Assembly: GCF_031501865.1 (NCBI RefSeq)
Contig: NZ_JARRCW010000001.1
Coordinates: 939,001 to 1,003,000 of the forward strand
DNA length: 64,000 nt
Origin: Pseudovibrio sp. M1P-2-3
GTDB lineage: Bacteria > Pseudomonadota > Alphaproteobacteria > Rhizobiales > Stappiaceae
Reading direction: 5' to 3'
In this document: positions 55,230 through 64,000 of the stretch, in pieces
Numbering within the stretch: position 1 is the first letter of the stretch
Layout of the letters: each line of letters starts with the position of its first letter
Position numbers and translations under genes: made by a program
Notes under the pieces: model-generated
What the model was told of the DNA's origin: nothing
Seen by the model: the letters and a program-made list of their open reading frames with translations, nothing else
The model's database searches: none

Positions 55230-55291
55230 TTCTCTTTGATTTTTCTTTAAAAGGCTCCTACTGAGTAAAGGGGCCAATCTCAAATTGAGTC

Positions 55292-55897
55292 ATGTGGACG
55301 GTGCACTTGCTGCAAAAATTAAAAATACACGGTGCTTTAGTGCTACTTGCACTGGGAGTGGGGTCTTGCGGTGCCTCCGCCCCAACTGCGTTCTATGACC
55401 TTTCAGCTCCGTCCTCTTTAGCTGTGTCTAGCCCTGCGAAAAATGTGCAGCTGCTGGTTCCCCAACCCAAAGCGATACAGGCCCTTGCGGGAAGCTCCAT
55501 TGCCGTTGCTGAATTAGGTAGGATATATTCCTATTATCCAAAGGTGTCGTGGACGGATACGCTACCCAATGTGTTTCAGGCCAAACTCATTGAGACACTG
55601 GAAAATAGCGGGAAGTTTCGAGCTGTTTCCCAGCCCGGTCAGGGGCTTTTGATAGATTATCAACTACAGACCACCATCCGTGCTTTCGAGCTTTACATAG
55701 ATGGTCAGACACGTGCACATATTGAAATCGCTGCCCGCCTGGTGGACGACAGGGATGGAAGATCCGTTAAGAGCCATTTGTTCACTAGTGATATTCCCAC
55801 AAAAAACACCAATGTAGATGAAGCTGTTGATGCCATGACAGTGGCAGCCGATGCGGTTATGCGGGAAATCACGGCTTGGGTTCTACAGACCCTATAG
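55292..55897 (+). CDS. ABC-type transport auxiliary lipoprotein (PqiC-like)
   Basis: 201 residues. Signal peptide with lipobox (LALGVGSC, cysteine near 27), then FYDLSAP and VQLLVPQP, and a domain with YSYYPKVSWTDTLPNVFQAKLIETLE, the pattern of the LPS-assembly-like auxiliary component of MCE transporters (PqiC/ABC_trans_aux). It should sit on the inner face of the outer membrane and receive or dock the MlaD tail. Ends the operon, 62 bases after mlaD. The ribosome site is weak. Confidence 0.87.
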   Translation: MWTVHLLQKLKIHGALVLLALGVGSCGASAPTAFYDLSAPSSLAVSSPAKNVQLLVPQPKAIQALAGSSIAVAELGRIYSYYPKVSWTDTLPNVFQAKLIETLENSGKFRAVSQPGQGLLIDYQLQTTIRAFELYIDGQTRAHIEIAARLVDDRDGRSVKSHLFTSDIPTKNTNVDEAVDAMTVAADAVMREITAWVLQTL

Positions 55898-56007
55898 GGA
55901 CTACCAGAGTTTTTTCTTTTACTGCGGTGAGTTGTCAATTTGGCTGCTTGGCCTATCTAATAGGTTAGACGGTTCACATCCCCGCTGGCTGGAAAAAGGT
56001 CGCTCAC

Positions 56008-56586
56008 ATGCAAGACAAATGTAAAAATGGTGGTGAGTTACCGCTATCCCTCGATGCCATATGGGGCGAGTATCACGCTCGCCTTGCAGCGTTTTTGCAT
56101 ACTAAGGTCTCCAATAAAGCAGATGCCGAAGACTTGCTTCAGGACATAATGCTCAAGTCATACCGCTCTTTGCCATCCATAAGGGAAAATTCATCTATCA
56201 AGGCTTGGTTGTTCCAGATCACCAACAATACAATCATTGATTTCTACCGCAAAAAGGGACGTGAAAACCCACTTGTGGCGGAGGATTTATGGTTTGCAGA
56301 AGATGAGATCACGGTAGATCAAGAACTTTCCAGATGTGTTGCTCCTTTTATTTCGGCTCTTCCAGAGGATAAGGCTGTTCTTTTGAGAGCAATTGAACTG
56401 GAGGGCCATTCTCAAAAGGAATACGCTCGACAGCAAGGAATTGCGTATTCGACACTCAAATCACGCGTACAAAAAGCCCGCGAACAATTAAGGCTGGTTT
56501 TTGAGGAGTGTTGCCACTTCTCGTTGGATGCCAGAGGCATGGTTACTGACTTTGAAGCCAAACATGACTCATGCAAAAATTGTTAG
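56008..56586 (+). CDS. SigZ-like ECF sigma factor with C-terminal cysteine motif
   Basis: 192 residues. Region 2 (ADAEDLLQDIMLKSYRSL and SSIKAWLFQITNNTIIDFYRK) and region 4 (GHSQKEYARQQGIAYSTLKSRVQKAREQL) are complete, so it should direct RNA polymerase to a special promoter set. After region 4 there is a tail with C168, C169 and a CKNC ending (C189, C192), suitable for metal binding or redox switching. No anti-sigma gene is adjacent, so the tail may itself be the sensor, as proposed for SigZ-type factors. AAAGGT precedes ATG 56008. A GST gene follows 59 bases later. Confidence 0.87.
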   Translation: MQDKCKNGGELPLSLDAIWGEYHARLAAFLHTKVSNKADAEDLLQDIMLKSYRSLPSIRENSSIKAWLFQITNNTIIDFYRKKGRENPLVAEDLWFAEDEITVDQELSRCVAPFISALPEDKAVLLRAIELEGHSQKEYARQQGIAYSTLKSRVQKAREQLRLVFEECCHFSLDARGMVTDFEAKHDSCKNC

Positions 56587-56645
56587 TTTGTCGTCCTTTT
56601 CTCAAGCCGTTCGTCTAACAGGGTGAAACATGGAAAGGACAGAAA

Positions 56646-57347
56646 ATGATCAAGATAATTAGTTTCAAGATTTGCCCGTTTGTGCAACGGGTGACAGCTC
56701 TGCTGGAGGCAAAGGGCCTTGAGTACACGGTTGAATATATCAGCTTGAAGGACAAACCTCAGTGGTTTCTGGAGATCTCTCCCAATGGACAAGTCCCTGT
56801 TCTGGTTACGGAAGATGGGACTGCTCTTTTCGAGTCCGAGGCAATTGTTGAATACATTGATGAGATTTCCGAGCCTCTTTACTCAGGTATTTCTAGGGAG
56901 CAAAAAGCAATCAATCGGGCATGGGGGTATCTGGCTTCCAAGAACTATCTCGTGCAATGTTCCACAATGCGCAGCCCCACCAAGGACGTTTTGGAAGAAC
57001 GCAGCGAGAAGTTAAGGAGTGCATTCTTAAAGGTTGAAAAACATCTGGGCAATGACAGGTATTTCTCAGGTAAAACACTGGGGAATGTGGATATTGCTTG
57101 GTTGCCGATGCTTCACAGGGCGGACATTATCGAACGCCATAGGGGCTATGATATGCTGGAAGGCCTGCCAAAGGTTAAGGAGTGGCAAGGGTCGGTTCTT
57201 GCTAAGGGTCTGGCAGAAAGGTCTGTTTCTGAAGACTTTGAAGAGGCTTTCACCAGCTTTTATCTGAGTGATGAAACTTACTTGGGAAAAGGAAAATGCT
57301 GCACGCCTTCTACAGTTGATACATGTAGTGAAGGGACCTGTTGCTAG
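56646..57347 (+). CDS. Glutathione S-transferase-like protein with cysteine-rich tail
   Basis: 233 residues. N-terminal thioredoxin-like domain with CPFVQRV (active-site Cys10), cis-proline segment NGQVPVLV and glutathione-binding FESEAIVEYID; helical C-terminal domain to about 210. The last 16 residues add five cysteines (C218, C219, C227, C232, C233), absent from usual GSTs. Omega/lignin-type members with a CPFV motif act as glutathione-dependent reductases. The tail may bind a soft metal or arsenic, or form disulfides. AAGGACAG precedes ATG 56646. Probably in one operon with the sigma factor gene. Confidence 0.87.
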   Translation: MIKIISFKICPFVQRVTALLEAKGLEYTVEYISLKDKPQWFLEISPNGQVPVLVTEDGTALFESEAIVEYIDEISEPLYSGISREQKAINRAWGYLASKNYLVQCSTMRSPTKDVLEERSEKLRSAFLKVEKHLGNDRYFSGKTLGNVDIAWLPMLHRADIIERHRGYDMLEGLPKVKEWQGSVLAKGLAERSVSEDFEEAFTSFYLSDETYLGKGKCCTPSTVDTCSEGTCC

Positions 57348-57367
57348 GGAACCAATGAGTGAATGAG

Positions 57368-57399
57368 TTCAGGCTGTGAGTATCACAGCTTGAATTTTT
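57368..57399 (+). terminator. Rho-independent terminator after the GST gene
   Basis: TTCA-G-GCTGTGA (57368-57379), loop GTA, TCACAGC-T-TGAA (57383-57394), then TTTTT. It starts 21 bases after the GST stop and may also serve the convergent gene ending at 57405. Confidence 0.7.
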
Positions 57400-57404
57400 C
57401 AAAT

Positions 57405-58157
57405 TCACTTGGCAACCTTGTTGTGTTTTTGAAGCCAAGTGTTGAATTGCTGCAGCAACTCTGCCTCATCCTTGCGAAACATGAAGGCCTTTTCTGAATG
57501 GGTGAAAAGCTTCCGGGAGCGCAGGCCACACAGACTAGGATTTATGCGGGTCACATAATCCACTTCAATTGAATCTGTAAACATGACATCAGCTTTTTTA
57601 TTTGTCAGGTAGGTAAAGGGGAGGGAGTTGTTGGCTACAACAATTAGGGTGGCGTTCTTGATATGTGTGCGTGCAAAGATCTCATTGGTCCCCCCACGAT
57701 TTTCGACAATGCGAACATCTTCTTGATCAATATCGGTGAAATCCAGAAAGCGGGATTGGTCGGAACAGCGCATCAAGGCTGTCTTTCCAAAAGTGGCAAT
57801 TGGTGCTGAAAACAGAAACAATTTCGCACGCCGCTTAGTTGTGGTAATGCCGCCCACTGCCATTTGAAAACGGCCCTTGGCCAGATCTGAAGACAAGTCC
57901 GGCCATGTGGTTTTTACAAATTTGAGTTTATAGTTTTCGTCCTTGGCAAAGCTTTGGACGAGGTCAATGGATGACCCTGTGAACCGCTCGTTTTTTTCGT
58001 CATACCAAGTCAAAGGTGCGTAATCGCCCGTTGTTCCAACGAACAGTATTTTTGAAGCCTGTGCCTGAAGGCAGCTAAAAACAAAGGCAAGTACAATCAG
58101 GAGAATACGGGAGGTTGTTAGTGTGGGCTCATTTTTTCGTGCGCTGCGCGTTGCCAT
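57405..58157 (-). CDS. Periplasmic cyclohexadienyl dehydratase (PheC-like) or related binding protein
   Basis: 250 residues from ATG 58157 (GAGAGGGA upstream). Signal peptide to about residue 35 (ILLIVLAFVFSCLQAQA). The mature part has the amino-acid-binding-protein fold with PheC-type phrases: GTTGDYAPLTW, GGITTTKRRAK, LMRCSDQSRFLDF, IDQEDV, ENRGGTNEIFARTHI, FTDSIEV and SEKAFMF. PheC converts prephenate/arogenate to phenylpyruvate/phenylalanine in the periplasm; the GGTNE.FAR block favours it over a plain ABC binding protein. No permease genes lie nearby, which also argues for an enzyme or sensor. Confidence 0.75.
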   Translation of the reverse strand: MATRSARKNEPTLTTSRILLIVLAFVFSCLQAQASKILFVGTTGDYAPLTWYDEKNERFTGSSIDLVQSFAKDENYKLKFVKTTWPDLSSDLAKGRFQMAVGGITTTKRRAKLFLFSAPIATFGKTALMRCSDQSRFLDFTDIDQEDVRIVENRGGTNEIFARTHIKNATLIVVANNSLPFTYLTNKKADVMFTDSIEVDYVTRINPSLCGLRSRKLFTHSEKAFMFRKDEAELLQQFNTWLQKHNKVAK

Positions 58158-58283
58158 AGTGTCCCTCTCACAGAGGCTGTTCACTCTGAGAGTTTACTGA
58201 AATAAACTTACAATTGGGTAACTGGGATTAGGACAGGGGCATATTGGGAATAGCAGTGCCGTTCAAATACAGTCCTGCAAACA

Positions 58284-58319
58284 TCATAAAAAGGGCGAGG
58301 TCCTTCAGAACCTCGCCTC
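58284..58319 (-). terminator. Rho-independent terminator of the giant coiled-coil gene
   Basis: On the reverse strand GGCGAGGT (complement of 58310-58317), an eight-base loop, ACCTCGCC (complement of 58294-58301), then CTTTTT. About 30 bases after the stop at 58348. Confidence 0.85.
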
Positions 58320-58347
58320 CTTAAAGCTATGATATACTTCAGACTAC

Positions 58348-61300
58348 CTATTCGAAACGGCCACTGGCGTGGGCAAGCATGGTGTAAACTTTGCCGGTAT
58401 CGGATGTGAGGTAGGTTTGTCCCAGTGACTGGTCTGAACCATTACGGGACACTTGTGATAGAAGCTGCTCAAAGTCCAGAATGTAACGTTCGACAGCTGA
58501 GCGGAACTCTGGGTCACGCTTATATTTTTGATGGATTTCATCAAATGTTTGCTGGCCCTGTAGCGTATACAGGCGACGTGTAAATACGTCTCGTTCACCG
58601 CGTTTGTAGCGCTCCCAAAGATCAACAAAGGTCTCATGATCCACTGCTCGGGCGATATCCATGCTCAATGAGTTGAGAGACTCCACCATATGCTGAGGAG
58701 TTCTTTGCTGGTTCAGCGGAGCACGGTCGTCGTTTTGGGATTGCCCATCATCGTCGGATGCCCGCTTGAGAAGATCACTCACCCAGCCACGGCTTTGCGC
58801 GGGTGCAGGTTGACGGCGTGGTTCCGGCTGTGGCCGTGCCGCTGTCCGGCTTGGGCGAACATCTGATACGCTCGACAAAGGCGGTGTCGGCTCGCTTTGA
58901 GTAGGGCGGCGGTAAGGTGTCGCCGCACTTTGCGGCGCCGCAGGTGCCGGAACCGGTGTCGGCTGAGCCAGAGTACCAGTGTTGCTGGCAGTTGAAACGT
59001 CCAGACTTGCAGATTGTTTTGCAACAATATTGGACAGCTCACCCAGTGCCTTCACTTGTTCATTGACAACTTTGCGAAGAGCTGCAGAGGACTGTTCTGC
59101 CTCTTCCGGCAGGGCCAACAGTCCTGCGCTCAACTCTGTGCGTGTTGCTTCAAGCTCTTGGTGCACATCACGGGCTACCTCACGCATGCGTGTGGTGGCC
59201 TCAGTAAAGCGGTTTGTGGCCTCCGTTACAGTGCGCTGCATTTCGCTCATGATGTCATCTTGAGCCATACGTACAGCGTCGCGAGCCTTCTGTCCTTCCA
59301 TTCCGGCAGTCATCCGCATGCTCTCAAACTGCTCGGTGACAGATTTGGTTGCAGCCTCAGCCGCAGCCTTGAGCATCGCGGAAACTTCGCGGGCCTTGTC
59401 ATCGGCAACTTCAAGCGTATCGCCCAGAGTAACTGTGTAGTTGGACATGAGAGTTTCAACAGACTCTGTCTTCTTGATGAGAGTATCGGCAATCAGTTCG
59501 ATTGCCATGCGCCGTTCACCAAGACGGGTATCCACAGAGTTATTGGCGTCTTCAAGCGACTGGACAGCCCCCACTAGCATGCGGCTCTGGTCGTCCATGC
59601 GGTTTGTAATATGGGCCGCATCTGCAAGGATGTTGCTGGTTGTGTCCTTGAGGACCCCAACCTGACTCTCAATTGCGTTGCTGGCAGCAGCTGTTTCAGA
59701 AACGGCTCTTTCAATAGCCCCTTTGAACTCAACAGCACGAGCAGAAAGGTTGGTTTCAACCTCACTCAGATTTTCATTGGACGTGGAAAGCACATCGCGC
59801 AGTGTTCCATTGGCTGTATTCAGGCGCATGAGAACTTCGGAGATATCTTTCTCCATCCGCTCTTTGGTGCCGTGTAGTACGGTGACCGCCAGACTGGAGC
59901 GGTCCTCAATGGTATTTCCAATACTATCAATCGTCATGGCCAGATTACGGCTGGCTTCGCTTCCTTGCTGGGTAAAGACTTCAGCAGCCTCCTGACCTTT
60001 GAGGGTAATCACTTCAAGTAGGCCGGTCAGGTCGCTTTCAATACGTGCGAGAGAACCTTCGATCTGGGAGGACGCACTACTGCTGCGCTCGTCAATAGCA
60101 TCCGTTATGCGTGTTCCAGCTTCGATAATGGAGCGGGTGGCTTCCAGACCATTGCGAGCAAAGGCTTCCGCAACTTCTGTTCCCTTTACGGTCACAGCCT
60201 GAAGGATCGCATTTTGAACTTCGTTCACGCGACCTGTCAGATCATTTGCCCGCATTTCGATAGCATTGATAAGCTCTGTGCCATCGCTTCCGATGATATT
60301 GGAAAGTTCTGCAGAACGTGCTCCGAAGGCTTCATTAAGGTTATCAGCCTTTTGTAGCAGCTCATCGGCAACCGCGCGGCCCCGCTCTGATAGCATACCT
60401 GCAGCTTCCTCGATAACAGCAGAAACGCGGTTGCGAACATCGTCGGTCTCGCCTGCCAGAAGGTTGCGTACATCCTCTACGGAGTCAGCAAGAACGCGTT
60501 TGGCGCGGGAGCTTTCGGCTGTCAGCTTTCCGGAGATTTCAGCAACAGTATTGTTGAGATCTTCGCGAACCTTATTGCTTTCACCTGTGAGCTGACCGGA
60601 CATTTCCGCAAGTGTTGCCGCATACAGGGTGCGGGCATTTTCGCTTTCAACGGCCAATGTTTGCGCAGCCTGAGCAACTGTGCCCAGAACCATTTCACGT
60701 ACGCTTTCGCTTTCTTCCGTCAAACTGCCGCGAATTGAAGACAGCGCTTCAGTGACAGCTTTCGCAGCTTCAGTACCTTCACCTTGCAAACTCTCGCGGG
60801 CCTCAGATACGGAGCTCGTAACAATCTCCTGCAGACGCTCACCTTCTTTCGTCAAGGCTCCTGTCAGCTGCGCCATACCGTCTGTTACAGTTTCCTCGGT
60901 ACGCATGCGCTCTTCCGCAAGGCGAGAGGCAGCCTGTCCAACAACGTCAATAATCAGTTCGCGAATACGCAGGCTTTCATCGCCCAGAGTTGCTGTCGCA
61001 TCGGACATGGCACCTACGAGGGCCTGTGTTGCTTTTTCGCCTTCACCGGTCAGTTTAGAGGAAATGGCCTCAAGACGTTCATTGAGAAGGTTTTCAAGTG
61101 TGACAGCGCGGGTATCCAGAGTTTCTGCAACTTCGAACACTCTAGCGCCCAACGACACATTAATTTCCGCGACACGCTCCGACAGGGCGTCTGTAAGCTC
61201 TTTGGACTGTTTGACCAACACATTACCGGCTTCGCCAAGGCGGCCATCGAGAGCTTCAGCCATTTCGCTTTGCCCCTCGTTGAAGGCTTTCGCGATTTCG

Positions 61301-64000
61301 CGAGTACGGGCAACGAGGGTTTCACTGATCTGGCGGGCGCGGGCATCCAGGGCCTGGTCAATGCGCTCGGTTCCGGTGGAAATGGAGGTTGCAAGGTGGT
61401 CGGCGCGGTCAGTAATGACAGTCGCGGCAGCATCCACTTTCTCGCCAACGGTCTCGTCAAAGCTGGAAAGACTACCGGCAATTGTCTTCTCAATTGCCTC
61501 ACTGCGTTCCACAAGAACGTCGCCGATCTTCTCTGCGCGGCCAGTCAGTCTTTCTCCAACTTCCTCCACGCGTTCTGTGAGGTTTACGGCAATTATGTCC
61601 GTTCTGTCCTCGAGAATTTTGGAGATGGATTGAGACTTTTCTTCCAAAGTTGTCGCAAGAAGGTTTGTACCGTCCTCGACAGCTGCGGATAGAGCTCCGG
61701 TTTTGCTTTCAATGGTTTCTGTCAGGGCCGTGGCACGGCCGTCAAAGGCTGTCTCGAATGTGGTCGTACGATCGGCCAGAGTGTGATCGAGCTGTTCGAT
61801 GCGCGTATCGAAAGATGCTGTGATTTTCTGGCTACGCAGATCAATAGCCTCAACCAGTTGAGCGCCATTTTCACCCACCACCTGTTCAAGCTGGTTCAGG
61901 TGGGTGGCAAGGCCCTCGTTCAAGGAGCGGCCACGGACTTCGATTGTCTCTGAGATCAAATCACCGATCTCGGACAGATCACCCGTTACGCGTTCACCGC
62001 GGGCACCAATCAGGTGGGCAAGGTCTGTACCTGTGTCTGCAAGCTTGGAGGCCAGCTCCTGTGTTCGCTCGTTCAGTGCGAAGGTCACATCGGTTGTGGC
62101 TGTAGCAATTGCCACGCGGAACTGGTCTGTCTGCTCGCCAATGAGGCCAACCACCTGCGCACCGCGCTTGGAGATTGCCCCGTCAAGGGCCGAGCCGCCT
62201 ACAATAATGCTCTCATGAATCTGACCACTGACGGTTTCCAGACGATCCGCAAGGCCGCTGCCACCAACAATAATTGTTTCACTAAGGGACTTGGTTGTTT
62301 CTTCAAGAGAGGTGGAAATCTCGTGTCCACGTGTTGCCATATTCTCTACTAGTGCTTCTCCGGCACCGCGCAGAGACTGGGAAACCTCTGAGGAACGTGC
62401 GGAAAGCACTTCAATGAAATCAGAGGCTTGTGAGGCAATGGACTCGTTGATTTCGCGTCCGTGCTGGGCAATGCCGTCGGCTGCTTGTGCCCCGGTCTCG
62501 CGCAAAGTGTTGTCCAGATAGGTCACACGTTCGTCGACTGTACCAATCAGCTCTTCAGTGCGAGCCGAGATTGTATCAATTAAGCGGCCACTGGTGAGAG
62601 ACAGATTTGCACTGATTTCCTCACTCCGGGCAAGGACCTCGCCAGAAAGCTTGCCGCTTGCATCGCTAAAGTGTGTCGTAACACCGTTAATGGTTGTTTC
62701 AAGGGTCGAGTGAAGCTGCTCGTTGGCGTTGCCGAACTCACCTCGCATACGCTCAAGGGAGCCGGTCAGCGTATCGCTGAGCTGTTGGTTTGCTTCACTG
62801 ACGCTTTTCGCGATTTTGTCGGTTCCGCCGCTCAAGGTGGTGTTCAGCTGCAGGTTCGCCCGGCTGATTTCACCTGTCACCGAAACGGTTGTTTGCATCA
62901 AGGCTTCTGCCAGTTGGCCACTGGATCCGCCAAGGGTCTCGTTGAATTGCTCAATACCTGTTGTCAGCACCTGCGTAATAGACTGGTTAGCCTCATGAAT
63001 CTGGCTGCTGACAATCTCACTGGAGGTGGAAACTGTTTCACTCAGCTTCTGGCTAGTAACGTCCACTTTGTCTGTGAAGTTTGTCAGGCTGTCGGTGAGG
63101 GTTGTGGTGAGCTGCCCGTTTGCCGCTTCGAACTGTTGGGTAACAGTTGATGTAGCGGAAATGATGTGCTCAGAAATCTGTGCGCCGGAATTGTTGACGT
63201 TTTCAGAAAATGCCAGCAGGCCGGAGCTTAAGGTTGTGTTCAACTCGCTGTTGGCACTATCGAAGCGCTCAGATACTGTTGATGTTGCCGCCAGAACCTG
63301 ATCGGTGATTTGATCACTGGACACCTTAACAGTATCGGTAAATCTTGTAAGACCTTGATCGAGTGTATCATTAAGCTGAGTACTTGCTGTATCAAAGCGG
63401 CCAGAAACAACCGAAGTTGCTTCGATGATCTGCTCTGAAATCTGCGAGCTGGAGATATTCACAGTGTCAGCGAAGGAAACCATACCGTCTTGCAGCGTTG
63501 CTGTGAGCGTGCTGTTGGCATGAACAAAGCGATCTGTAACAGTGCTTGTTGCCTCCACAATCTGCTCGGAAATCTGCGAGCTGGAAACATTCACAGTTTC
63601 ATTGAAGGTCGCCATGCCGTTCAGCAGCGATTCTGCCATGTTGTTGTTTGCATGATCAATGCTTTGGCTGACAGCAGATGAGACTTCAGTGATCTTCTCA
63701 GAAATCTGGTTGCCGGAGGCGCTCACTGTGTCTGTAAACGTGGCCATGCCGTTTTGCAGTGTTGCGCTGAGAGAACTGTTGGCATGGTCGAAGCGTTCAG
63801 CAACGGAAGTGGTTGCCTCGATAATCTGCTCGGAGATTTGAGAGCTGGAAACATTCACTGTTTCAGTAAAGGTTTCCATTCCGCCTTGCAGCGAAGTTGT
63901 CAGACTGGTGTTTGCAAGGTCGATACGCTCGCTCACAGTGGAAGAAACTTCGTTCAGTCTGTCAAAAATCTGGCTGCTTGAAACACTCACCGTTTCAGTA
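58348..64000 (-). CDS. Giant coiled-coil protein, GPR/RgsE-like (growth-pole ring), 3' part
   Basis: At least 1,883 residues, open to the right edge, so the N-terminus is missing; a GTG at 63990 is inside a repeat and is not a real start. From the edge, nine consecutive repeats of exactly 44 residues (pattern V-N-V-S-S-S-Q-I-S-E, then ERFD-AN-L, TLQ-GM-FTDT) cover 63990-62803. Then come about 1,200 residues of hendecad-like helical repeats (E/D-R-x-x-x-L), a Pro/Ala/Arg-rich linker (about 58790-58980) and a compact C-terminal domain (58348-58700; DHETFVDLWERYKRGERD, FDEIHQKYKRDPEF). Such proteins, often annotated kinesin-like or apolipoprotein-like, include GPR of Agrobacterium and RgsE of Sinorhizobium, which organise polar growth. 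Family call from memory. Confidence 0.78.
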   Translation of the reverse strand, partial: TETVSVSSSQIFDRLNEVSSTVSERIDLANTSLTTSLQGGMETFTETVNVSSSQISEQIIEATTSVAERFDHANSSLSATLQNGMATFTDTVSASGNQISEKITEVSSAVSQSIDHANNNMAESLLNGMATFNETVNVSSSQISEQIVEATSTVTDRFVHANSTLTATLQDGMVSFADTVNISSSQISEQIIEATSVVSGRFDTASTQLNDTLDQGLTRFTDTVKVSSDQITDQVLAATSTVSERFDSANSELNTTLSSGLLAFSENVNNSGAQISEHIISATSTVTQQFEAANGQLTTTLTDSLTNFTDKVDVTSQKLSETVSTSSEIVSSQIHEANQSITQVLTTGIEQFNETLGGSSGQLAEALMQTTVSVTGEISRANLQLNTTLSGGTDKIAKSVSEANQQLSDTLTGSLERMRGEFGNANEQLHSTLETTINGVTTHFSDASGKLSGEVLARSEEISANLSLTSGRLIDTISARTEELIGTVDERVTYLDNTLRETGAQAADGIAQHGREINESIASQASDFIEVLSARSSEVSQSLRGAGEALVENMATRGHEISTSLEETTKSLSETIIVGGSGLADRLETVSGQIHESIIVGGSALDGAISKRGAQVVGLIGEQTDQFRVAIATATTDVTFALNERTQELASKLADTGTDLAHLIGARGERVTGDLSEIGDLISETIEVRGRSLNEGLATHLNQLEQVVGENGAQLVEAIDLRSQKITASFDTRIEQLDHTLADRTTTFETAFDGRATALTETIESKTGALSAAVEDGTNLLATTLEEKSQSISKILEDRTDIIAVNLTERVEEVGERLTGRAEKIGDVLVERSEAIEKTIAGSLSSFDETVGEKVDAAATVITDRADHLATSISTGTERIDQALDARARQISETLVARTREIAKAFNEGQSEMAEALDGRLGEAGNVLVKQSKELTDALSERVAEINVSLGARVFEVAETLDTRAVTLENLLNERLEAISSKLTGEGEKATQALVGAMSDATATLGDESLRIRELIIDVVGQAASRLAEERMRTEETVTDGMAQLTGALTKEGERLQEIVTSSVSEARESLQGEGTEAAKAVTEALSSIRGSLTEESESVREMVLGTVAQAAQTLAVESENARTLYAATLAEMSGQLTGESNKVREDLNNTVAEISGKLTAESSRAKRVLADSVEDVRNLLAGETDDVRNRVSAVIEEAAGMLSERGRAVADELLQKADNLNEAFGARSAELSNIIGSDGTELINAIEMRANDLTGRVNEVQNAILQAVTVKGTEVAEAFARNGLEATRSIIEAGTRITDAIDERSSSASSQIEGSLARIESDLTGLLEVITLKGQEAAEVFTQQGSEASRNLAMTIDSIGNTIEDRSSLAVTVLHGTKERMEKDISEVLMRLNTANGTLRDVLSTSNENLSEVETNLSARAVEFKGAIERAVSETAAASNAIESQVGVLKDTTSNILADAAHITNRMDDQSRMLVGAVQSLEDANNSVDTRLGERRMAIELIADTLIKKTESVETLMSNYTVTLGDTLEVADDKAREVSAMLKAAAEAATKSVTEQFESMRMTAGMEGQKARDAVRMAQDDIMSEMQRTVTEATNRFTEATTRMREVARDVHQELEATRTELSAGLLALPEEAEQSSAALRKVVNEQVKALGELSNIVAKQSASLDVSTASNTGTLAQPTPVPAPAAPQSAATPYRRPTQSEPTPPLSSVSDVRPSRTAARPQPEPRRQPAPAQSRGWVSDLLKRASDDDGQSQNDDRAPLNQQRTPQHMVESLNSLSMDIARAVDHETFVDLWERYKRGERDVFTRRLYTLQGQQTFDEIHQKYKRDPEFRSAVERYILDFEQLLSQVSRNGSDQSLGQTYLTSDTGKVYTMLAHASGRFE
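62803..63990 (-). repeat. Nine in-phase 132-bp (44-residue) coding repeats
   Basis: Within the giant gene, nine units of 44 codons each follow without insertion or deletion. Units 2, 4 and 5 (counting from the right edge) are most alike, sharing SSSQISEQI; units 8 and 9 are the most diverged. 44 equals four 11-residue hendecads, fitting a right-handed coiled coil. The array probably continues beyond the window. Confidence 0.9.

Noticed and set aside
60680-61692. Two long forward frames (about 300 codons each) opposite the giant coiled-coil gene
   Set aside because: Their apparent repeats mirror the periodic codons of the real gene on the other strand; no start signals or family resemblance.
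58980-64000. Reading the long repeat array as a CRISPR or non-coding tandem repeat
   Set aside because: The 132-bp units are diverged, contiguous without spacers and stay in one long open frame; they are coding repeats.

Overview
The window reads as a chromosomal segment of a marine-type alphaproteobacterium, most likely a Hyphomicrobiales (Rhizobiales) member close to the Pseudovibrio/Labrenzia group. This is inferred from the large coiled-coil protein at the right edge, which resembles the growth-pole protein GPR/RgsE of polar-growing Rhizobiales, from the fused STAS-MlaE lipid transporter and DgcN/DgcA pair, and from moderate GC with AT-rich intergenic spacers. No 16S rRNA or other decisive marker is present, so the genus is a guess.

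Layout. 1-1229: the 5' part of a membrane-anchored, chemoreceptor-like gene leaving the left edge. 1738-7006: five tightly packed genes for a polyamine-type ABC importer (binding protein, ATPase, two permeases) plus an uncharacterised protein. 7017-8554: a TPR protein and a PHP-domain phosphoesterase. 9042-16769: a 1,533-residue RTX-bearing secreted nuclease with its type I secretion ATPase and adaptor. 17016-19867: a KpsE-KpsM-KpsT capsule exporter. 20569-22295: a tRNA-Ser, a stump of a methyltransferase-like gene, and a decayed IS5-family (IS427-type) element whose ends and TA duplication can be read. 22295-30060: a HlyD-type adaptor with a small membrane partner, an aldehyde dehydrogenase, an SdaC-type amino acid transporter, a transglycosylase homologue that lacks both catalytic glutamates, two OsmC paralogues and a glycine-zipper lipoprotein. 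30161-34157: pgi, eda and zwf on one strand (Entner-Doudoroff branch). 34527-44759: adenine deaminase, acyl-CoA ligase, an orphan molybdenum hydroxylase large subunit, an EamA transporter, a stand-alone Lrp/AsnC ligand domain, thiD and a FadL-type porin. 45012-49226: an LpxH-like phosphatase with a glycosyltransferase, a serine/threonine dehydratase and an MFS transporter. 49252-51245: a dgcN-dgcA type D-glutamate pair. 51358-55897: a complete Mla-type lipid ABC system. 56008-58157: a SigZ-like sigma factor, a cysteine-tailed GST and a PheC-like periplasmic protein. 58348-64000: the 3' part of the giant coiled-coil gene.

The best candidates for less-described biology are the five-gene importer (a permease with a large non-membrane insert plus an unassigned partner), the N-terminally RTX-tagged nuclease containing a duplicated ~210-residue module, the catalytically dead GT51 homologue, the sigma factor/GST pair with matching cysteine tails, and the perfectly phased 44-residue repeat array. 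I did not find a clear-cut new defence, CRISPR or phage system.
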